A stretch of DNA of 12,594 nucleotides from Bacteroidota bacterium (lineage in GTDB: Bacteria; Bacteroidota; Kryptoniia; Kryptoniales; JAKASW01), in assembly GCA_021796055.1 (NCBI GenBank), contig JAJYOS010000082.1, positions 1 to 12,594 on the forward strand. The letters are read 5' to 3'. Under the pieces are notes generated by a model, which was given only the letters and a program-made list of their open reading frames with translations, had not been told where the DNA came from and made no database searches. This document shows positions 7,648 through 12,594 of the stretch, piece by piece. Both the position numbers and the translations under genes were made by a program. Every line of letters starts with the position of its first letter. The first letter of the stretch is position 1.

Positions 7648-8796
7648 ATGGTAGACTTCGACTTTACGGAAGAACAATTGATGATCAAAGAGGCCGCGCG
7701 TGACTTCGCGGACAAAGAACTCGTGGTCGGGGCAGCCGAGCGCGATGAGAAGGAGCAGTTCCCGTTCGAGCAGGTTCGGAAGATGGCCGAGCTGGGTTTC
7801 ATGGGAATGATGGTCCCGCCCGAACATGGAGGAGCGGGACTCGACACCGTGAGTTACGTCCTGGCACTTGAAGAGATAAGCAGGGGCGACGCCTCTGCGG
7901 GCGTTATAATGAGCGTGAATAACTCCCTGGTGTGCTGGGGACTCGAGAAATTTGCGACACCTGCACAGAAAGAGAAATATCTCAACGCGCTCGCATCCGG
8001 CAGACTGCTCGGTGCTTTTTGCCTCTCCGAACCTGAAGCCGGCAGCGACGCGGTCAATCAGCGGACAACTGCGACACGCGACGGCGATATCTTCATTTTA
8101 AACGGCACAAAGAATTTTATTACTAACGGCGCCAACGCCGATGTCCTCCTCGTTATGGCGACTACCGACAGGACAAAGGGAGCAAAGGGTGTCAGCGCGT
8201 TCATAGTCGAAAGTAAATTTCCGGGCGTATCCGTCTCGAAAAAGGAGCATAAACTCGGTATCCGAAGCTCCGACACCGCTCAGATTACGTTCGAGAATTG
8301 CAGAGTGCCGAAAGCCAACCTGATCAACGAGGAAGGATTTGGATTTAAGTTCGCCATGATGACTCTCGATGGCGGAAGAATAGGCATTGCAGCCCAGGCT
8401 ATAGGGATAGCGCGGGCTTCCCTTGACGCATCGCTGAAATATGTCAAAGAGAGAAAGGCATTCGACAAGTTCCTCCATGAGTTCCAGGCCATTCAGTTCA
8501 AACTTGCCGATATGCACACAAACATCGAAGCTGCCCATCTCCTGGCACTCAACGCCGCGCTGAAGAAGGACAGGGGGGAGAGATTCACTAAAGAGGCGGC
8601 GATGGCAAAATTATTTGCTTCTAAGGTTGCCGTCGACTGCGCACTGGAAGCGATTCAGATACACGGTGGCTACGGCTATCTTAAGGATTTCCCCGTCGAG
8701 AGGTATCTGAGAGACGCAAAGATTACGGAGATATACGAAGGAACTTCCGAGATCCAACGCATGGTTATCGCAAGGGAAGTGCTCGACTTGAGATAG
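7648..8796 (+). CDS. Acyl-CoA dehydrogenase, short-chain/butyryl-CoA type
   Basis: An FAD enzyme that forms the trans-2,3 double bond in acyl-CoA, passing electrons to EtfAB; in anaerobes the same fold can act as a butyryl-CoA dehydrogenase. Its 382 residues match the family (about 380). Visible are the FAD/substrate signature LSEPEAGSD (126-134), the FITNG loop, the DGGRIGIAAQA helix, and near the end IHGGYGY followed by ITEIYEGTSEIQ. In that last motif Glu364 is the likely catalytic base, at the place used by short-chain enzymes such as butyryl-CoA dehydrogenase. The overall pattern is like clostridial Bcd, although the physiological substrate is inferred. No etfA or etfB genes lie beside it. 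It is the last gene of the inferred rho-thiolase-hbd transcript; a hairpin overlaps its stop codon. Confidence 0.94.
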   Translation: MVDFDFTEEQLMIKEAARDFADKELVVGAAERDEKEQFPFEQVRKMAELGFMGMMVPPEHGGAGLDTVSYVLALEEISRGDASAGVIMSVNNSLVCWGLEKFATPAQKEKYLNALASGRLLGAFCLSEPEAGSDAVNQRTTATRDGDIFILNGTKNFITNGANADVLLVMATTDRTKGAKGVSAFIVESKFPGVSVSKKEHKLGIRSSDTAQITFENCRVPKANLINEEGFGFKFAMMTLDGGRIGIAAQAIGIARASLDASLKYVKERKAFDKFLHEFQAIQFKLADMHTNIEAAHLLALNAALKKDRGERFTKEAAMAKLFASKVAVDCALEAIQIHGGYGYLKDFPVERYLRDAKITEIYEGTSEIQRMVIAREVLDLR

Positions 8797-8813
8797 GCAT
8801 TTTTGCACATCTC
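8790..8813 (+). terminator. Hairpin at the acyl-CoA dehydrogenase stop (weak terminator candidate)
   Basis: GAGAT (8790-8794) pairs with ATCTC (8809-8813), and GCA (8797-8799) with TGC (8804-8806), around a TTTT loop, with a 2x2 internal mismatch. The stem spans the stop codon. There is no T-tract after it, so it is not a classical intrinsic terminator. It might be an mRNA 3'-end structure left after Rho-dependent termination. Confidence 0.25.
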
Positions 8814-8896
8814 CTTCGGCCGCATATTCCCCGTCTCATTCTATTGTGTTTGTGTGTACCAATTCTGTCCCATTAAATGTGAGGGAAAAACTCGTC

Positions 8897-11359
8897 GTGA
8901 GAAGATATATGCTATCGGCTGCCGCGCTGTTCCTCCTGTTTTCCACGTGCAAATTGAGAGCTGATGTGGAAGTGACCCCGACACCTAAATACGTGAAGGA
9001 GGGAAAGGGGACTGTCTCATTCACAGATGTCTCGCTCGACTTTTCAGACCGGGCTGATGACAAAGCTGCCACCATGGAGCTGAAAGGCTTCTTCGGAAAA
9101 AATCTTCTCAGCGGCGACATTACGGACGAGAGCGGTATCACTATTCACGCGCGGATGATCTCAGACAACGGATTCATGGACTCCAACATTCCCGCCGTGA
9201 TCGCAGACAGCGCTCTGACCTCCGACGAAGGTTACATACTGCTTGTCGAAAACAAAAGCATCGACATCCTCGCGAAAACCAGGACTGGCATCTTCTATGC
9301 CGTGGTCTCCCTTCTTCAGCTTGTGCAGGAAGGAAAGAAGGGGTATACCGCTCCGATCGTGGCTATCGCCGATTATCCGTCTCTTAAGATGCGCGGAATA
9401 AGCGACGATATCAGCCGGGGCCAGATCTCGAAGATGTCGAATTTCCAGAAGATCATCCGATTTCTTGCGATGCATAAGATGAATACATATATGCCGTATA
9501 TCGAAAATCTCTTTGCTTTTAAATCCTATCCGGACTTCAGCGAAGGCAGAGACCCGTTGACGGCGGAGCAGGTGGCCGAGCTCGATGCTTACGGAAAACT
9601 TTATCACGTCCAGGTGATCCCTATTTTTGAGACACTCGGTCACTTGGAAGATGTACTGGAGAAACCGGAATTCTCCGGGTATGCGGAATTTCCCGGGGCG
9701 GCGTGCCTCGACATCTCAAGCGACTCTGCATTCGACTTCATGAAGAACCTCTTGACGGAGATTGCCCCGGCGTTCTCCAGCAAGTACTTCAACATGGCGG
9801 CCGACGAGAGCTTCGACGTAGGCCTCGGCGCAAGCAAAGCGCTTGTAGATTCGTTAGGTATCGCTGAAGCACACGCACAGTATTACCTGAAGCTCTATCG
9901 GGTACTCAAATCGCTGGGGAAGAAGGTGATGATGTACGGTGATATCCCTCTCAAGAACCCGCAGATTCTCGCGGAAATACCGAAGGATATCACGATAGTG
10001 GACTGGCATTACGGTGCTTTGTTCGATTATCCAAGCATCAAGATTTTCAGAGATGCCGGCTTCAATGTCCTGGCTTGTCCTGCAGTCTGGACATTCACCG
10101 GACCGTTTCCGAATTTCTACAATAGCTACGCGAATATTCAGGATTTCACACGTCAAGGTTATTATGCCGGAGCCGAGGGCGTCATCGTATCGACATGGAA
10201 CGATAACGGCGCCGCCGAGTTGCGTGAGCTTAATTATCCTGGTTACGCCTGGGGCGCGGAATGCGCCTGGAATCCGACAGAAGCCTCGCCGGCTCATTTC
10301 GAGACTGTTTTCTTCCACCAGTATTTCCGTTCGGAATCCGCGCTTCCGAGAATTGCGTATGAGCTTCTCAGCTCGTTGAACAATCAGATTACGTGGTACG
10401 AGTTCTGGCGCGCGCCATTTCTCGATGTCCCCGCGGCAGATGCCCCACTCCGCGTCGAGAGCATAAAGGCAACCATGCCGGAAGTCATCGCTCTTTCCAC
10501 TCAAGCGAGCAGGTTGGTACGGGCGAACAGGGACATCCTCGATATTTACATCCTCGTCGCCAGAATCAATGATTACTGGGCGGACAAAGTCTCCGGCGTC
10601 AGGCAGATGAGACGAATCGCTGCCGACAGTTCGATGACGCCGCAGGATAAAAACGACAAGATTGGCGACATCGAGAAGGATCTGCTCGGTCAACTCGCGA
10701 GAATAAAACGGGATTATGTGAGGATCTACTTGCGGACAAATCGCCGCCCCATGCTTCAGCTGATCGAGCAGCGGTTTGACGACCAGGAGGCAGAACTCAG
10801 GGCCGGTACGAACGAGGTTCTCGCGGGCAACGCCGGTTATGACCAGAAGATTCAGTCCGGATTCATATACTACCCCAACAGTTATCCGTACACCCAGGGA
10901 GGGACGAAAGTTGACTCGGCCACCTTTGTGAAGACCGTATCTTTCCAGAATTTGTCCGTCAATGCAGAAGCACAGTTGATCGGCGACACGTATTGCAAGC
11001 TTTTCATCAATGGCAGTCTGGTCGGACAGGTAAAGGCGAGGCGCACACTGACGTGGGATGTCGAAATGAAGCGCGTTAAGTTTTTCTTTATCCGCAAGTT
11101 TCTCAGAAAGGGAAAGAATACATTTGTTATCCAGTCCGCTAATTACGACAACGGCGGCTCAGCAGGATGCAACTTGTTTGCCGTTAACGGAAAAGACACA
11201 GTGGTTACCGACAGTTCATGGCAGGTCACGAAGGGGATTGAGCCGGCAGATACTTTCTCCCGTAAGCGCCTTGTGAACGCAGTCGTGTACGACAACGGCT
11301 GGACCGTCTCGGCCCCCGATTTCCAGCTGAAGCTGAAGTCATGGATCGAACGCAGATGA
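8897..11359 (+). CDS. Secreted family 20 glycosidase (GcnA-like beta-N-acetylhexosaminidase)
   Basis: Predicted to release terminal beta-linked N-acetylhexosamine from chitin-like, peptidoglycan or glycoprotein glycans outside the cytoplasm. The start is uncertain. GTG at 8897 is chosen because GAGGGA lies about 11 bases upstream and it gives a good signal peptide: RR, a hydrophobic core ending FLLFSTC, and probable cleavage after LRA. GTGs at 8846 and 8879 and an ATG at 8909 are alternatives. Numbered from 8897 (820 residues), an N-terminal GH20b-like alpha/beta domain spans about 25-155 and a TIM barrel about 160-470. The barrel holds MRGISDDISRGQ at the first strand, a likely catalytic Asp303-Glu304 pair in NMAADES, and GAECAW with Trp458. 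A helical stretch and a beta-sandwich (about 655-800, with FINGSLVGQ near 703) follow. Classical GH20 enzymes have H-x-G-G-D-E at the catalytic pair; here Gly-Gly is Ala-Ala. Lipoprotein processing at the Cys is less likely because the residue before it is Thr. Confidence 0.82.
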   Translation: MRRYMLSAAALFLLFSTCKLRADVEVTPTPKYVKEGKGTVSFTDVSLDFSDRADDKAATMELKGFFGKNLLSGDITDESGITIHARMISDNGFMDSNIPAVIADSALTSDEGYILLVENKSIDILAKTRTGIFYAVVSLLQLVQEGKKGYTAPIVAIADYPSLKMRGISDDISRGQISKMSNFQKIIRFLAMHKMNTYMPYIENLFAFKSYPDFSEGRDPLTAEQVAELDAYGKLYHVQVIPIFETLGHLEDVLEKPEFSGYAEFPGAACLDISSDSAFDFMKNLLTEIAPAFSSKYFNMAADESFDVGLGASKALVDSLGIAEAHAQYYLKLYRVLKSLGKKVMMYGDIPLKNPQILAEIPKDITIVDWHYGALFDYPSIKIFRDAGFNVLACPAVWTFTGPFPNFYNSYANIQDFTRQGYYAGAEGVIVSTWNDNGAAELRELNYPGYAWGAECAWNPTEASPAHFETVFFHQYFRSESALPRIAYELLSSLNNQITWYEFWRAPFLDVPAADAPLRVESIKATMPEVIALSTQASRLVRANRDILDIYILVARINDYWADKVSGVRQMRRIAADSSMTPQDKNDKIGDIEKDLLGQLARIKRDYVRIYLRTNRRPMLQLIEQRFDDQEAELRAGTNEVLAGNAGYDQKIQSGFIYYPNSYPYTQGGTKVDSATFVKTVSFQNLSVNAEAQLIGDTYCKLFINGSLVGQVKARRTLTWDVEMKRVKFFFIRKFLRKGKNTFVIQSANYDNGGSAGCNLFAVNGKDTVVTDSSWQVTKGIEPADTFSRKRLVNAVVYDNGWTVSAPDFQLKLKSWIERR

Positions 11360-11506
11360 ACTTTGCGTGTCGCACCAGGCAGCATCGGTTCTGAATTAGC
11401 GAAGGCGCAAAATGTTTTGTCGGACGTCGTACCGCCCTTTGATCTTTCGCACGTCGGCGTTTTCACGGGTTGTCGTAAGTTTGTCAAAATCGAGGAGGAG
11501 GACGAG
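11360..11506 (+). other. Gap between the glycosidase and acyl-CoA ligase genes
   Basis: These 147 bases hold a small stem TGCG-TGT-CGCA (11364-11374) and an AT-rich near-palindrome CAAAA-TG-TTTTG (11408-11419). Neither is a convincing terminator. The ligase frame happens to be free of stops throughout, back to the glycosidase stop, and has a TTG at 11363. The encoded extension does not resemble the family, so it is left as non-coding. No clear promoter was recognised. Confidence 0.5.
11493..11501 (+). promoter_or_regulatory. Ribosome binding site deciding the acyl-CoA ligase start
   Basis: AGGAGGAGG ends 5 bases before the ATG at 11507. This supports that ATG over any start further up the open frame. 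Confidence 0.7.
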
Positions 11507-12594
11507 ATGGTAGGGACCAAGATGATCCGTGGTGAGCCGGAGGCTTACCAATTCCAGCTTCTTATCAAAAACATATTGATCTCCGGTATGAGATACGAGC
11601 CCGACAGGGAGATCGTATACAGGGATTTGATCAGGTACGACTATCGGGAATTATACCGTCGCATCTGCAGGCTTGCGAATTTGTTGACACGACTCGGAAT
11701 CGGCGCCGGCGATACGGTTGCCGTCCTCGATTGGGACAGCCACCGCTACCTTGAGGCGTACTTTGCGGTACCGATGATCGGTGCAATCCTTCACACCGTG
11801 AACGTCAGACTATCCCCGGCACAGCTTTTCTACACGATGAGACATGCGGAGGACAAGGTGGTCCTTGTCAATTCCGAATTTGTTCCCCTGCTTGAAAACG
11901 CCTCGACGGATCTCTCGTTTGTCAGCGAATTCATCCTTCTCACCGATACCGGAGCGAGACCGGGAGGCAAGCTCAAATTTGCCGGAGAATACGAGGAACT
12001 TCTGAAGCAGAGCAAGCCGGAGTTTGAGTTTCCCGATTTCGATGAGAATAGCATTGCAACGGTATTTTACACAACGGGGACTACGGGCGAACCGAAGGGG
12101 GTATATTTCTCCCACCGTCAGCTTGTTCTCCACACTCTCTCCATAACCGGCACAGTCGGCGCATATCAGACTCAGGGAAGGTTCCGCTCGGACGATGTGT
12201 ACATGCCGCTGACACCGATGTTCCACGTCCATGCGTGGGGCTTGCCGTACATGGCCACTCTGCTCGGAGTCAAACAAGTCTACCCTGGAAAGTATGAGCC
12301 GGAAATGCTCCTGAGACTTCTTCAACAGGAGAAAGTTACGCTGTCGCATTGCGTGCCGACAATACTTCACCTGCTCACGTCGGCTGCGGCGTCAAAATCC
12401 CTGAGTCTTTCCGGATGGAAGGTGATTATCGGCGGCTCGGCGCTGCCGAAAGGGTTGGCGGAAGCCGCTTTGAAACTTGGGATCGACGTATATTCCGGTT
12501 ACGGGATGTCCGAAACCTGCCCGGTCCTCACGATCACTTATCTAACGCAGGACATGCTCAGGAAGGATTTTGCCTCGAAAATAGAATACAGGGG
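11507..12594 (+). CDS. AMP-forming fatty acyl-CoA ligase, 5' part (3' end outside window)
   Basis: Activates a free fatty acid with ATP and CoA through an acyl-adenylate. The frame runs from the ATG off the window end, giving 362 complete residues of an expected 540-560. The N-terminal ANL-superfamily domain is clear: RLANLLTRLGIGAGDTVAV, then DSHRYLEAYFAVPMIGAILHTVN, the ATP-binding loop YTTGTTGEPKG (188-198), PMFHVHAWG (237-245) and the adenylate motif GYGMSE (331-336). This pattern is that of medium/long-chain enzymes (AlkK/FadD-like) rather than acetyl-CoA synthetases. The C-terminal lid domain with its catalytic Lys is missing only because the window ends. The start fits both the ribosome binding site and the family N-terminus. 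It may feed acyl-CoA to the upstream dehydrogenase/thiolase genes, although the glycosidase gene separates them. Confidence 0.93.
   Translation, partial: MVGTKMIRGEPEAYQFQLLIKNILISGMRYEPDREIVYRDLIRYDYRELYRRICRLANLLTRLGIGAGDTVAVLDWDSHRYLEAYFAVPMIGAILHTVNVRLSPAQLFYTMRHAEDKVVLVNSEFVPLLENASTDLSFVSEFILLTDTGARPGGKLKFAGEYEELLKQSKPEFEFPDFDENSIATVFYTTGTTGEPKGVYFSHRQLVLHTLSITGTVGAYQTQGRFRSDDVYMPLTPMFHVHAWGLPYMATLLGVKQVYPGKYEPEMLLRLLQQEKVTLSHCVPTILHLLTSAAASKSLSLSGWKVIIGGSALPKGLAEAALKLGIDVYSGYGMSETCPVLTITYLTQDMLRKDFASKIEYR

Noticed and set aside
8803..8830. TTGCAC and TATTCC spaced 16 bases upstream of the glycosidase gene
   Set aside because: The match to a -10 element is poor and it could arise by chance; a Bacteroidota-type TAnnTTTG element was also not found.
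9854..10693. Long minus-strand open frame (279 codons) opposite the GH20 gene
   Set aside because: It lies wholly inside a well-supported gene, reads as an Arg/Ile-rich shadow with no recognisable motif, and no ribosome binding site was noted.
11363..11506. Open frame in phase with the acyl-CoA ligase starting at a TTG
   Set aside because: The family N-terminus begins at the ATG at 11507 with AGGAGGAGG before it. About 49 codons without a stop can occur by chance at this base composition.
11810..12370. Minus-strand open frame (186 codons) at the window end
   Set aside because: It is antisense to the ATP-binding region of the acyl-CoA ligase, whose plus-strand motifs are unmistakable.
1..12594. 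Search for tRNA, rRNA, CRISPR, insertion sequence, phage or toxin-antitoxin features
   Set aside because: Nearly all sequence is taken up by well-recognised plus-strand genes, and the three gaps above 90 bases show no such structure.

Overview
All genes in this window lie on the + strand, densely packed and mostly housekeeping. The best guess at the source is a member of the FCB superphylum near Ignavibacteria, Kryptonia or Calditrichota. The reasons are the mix of class 1B PyrK/PyrD, a Rho with a Bacteroidota/Chlorobi-like layout, a butyryl-CoA-type acyl-CoA module, a secreted GcnA-like GH20 enzyme and a TPR protein with a Lys/Ser/Asp-rich tail. Several genes have near-perfect Shine-Dalgarno sites, which argues against typical Bacteroidia, where such sites are depleted. 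This placement is inference; no rRNA or marker phylogeny is available.

Layout. (1) 3-923: 3' part of a TPR-repeat protein that begins upstream of the window. (2) 927-4075: pyrK, pyrD (ATGA overlap) and folC, covering pyrimidine biosynthesis (NAD-linked dihydroorotate oxidation) and folate polyglutamylation. (3) 4076-4242: non-coding leader before rho. (4) 4243-8796: rho, then thiolase, 3-hydroxyacyl-CoA dehydrogenase and acyl-CoA dehydrogenase with gaps of 14, 2 and 41 bp, probably one transcript. (5) 8897-11359: an exported family 20 glycosidase with an added C-terminal beta-sandwich. (6) 11507 to the end: the first two thirds of an AMP-forming fatty acyl-CoA ligase, cut by the window edge.

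How they fit together. The ligase, acyl-CoA dehydrogenase, hydroxyacyl-CoA dehydrogenase and thiolase supply activation and three of the four steps of a beta-oxidation spiral (or, in reverse, butyryl-CoA formation). No enoyl-CoA hydratase or EtfAB is present, so these must be encoded elsewhere. The GH20 gene sits between the acyl-CoA dehydrogenase and the ligase and has no evident metabolic link to them.

No RNA genes, mobile elements, CRISPR arrays or phage features were seen, and no convincing new system. The points most worth a second look are the rho/acyl-CoA operon, the altered catalytic motif and extra domain of the GH20 enzyme, a 13-residue tandem repeat in the TPR protein, and a few start-site questions.
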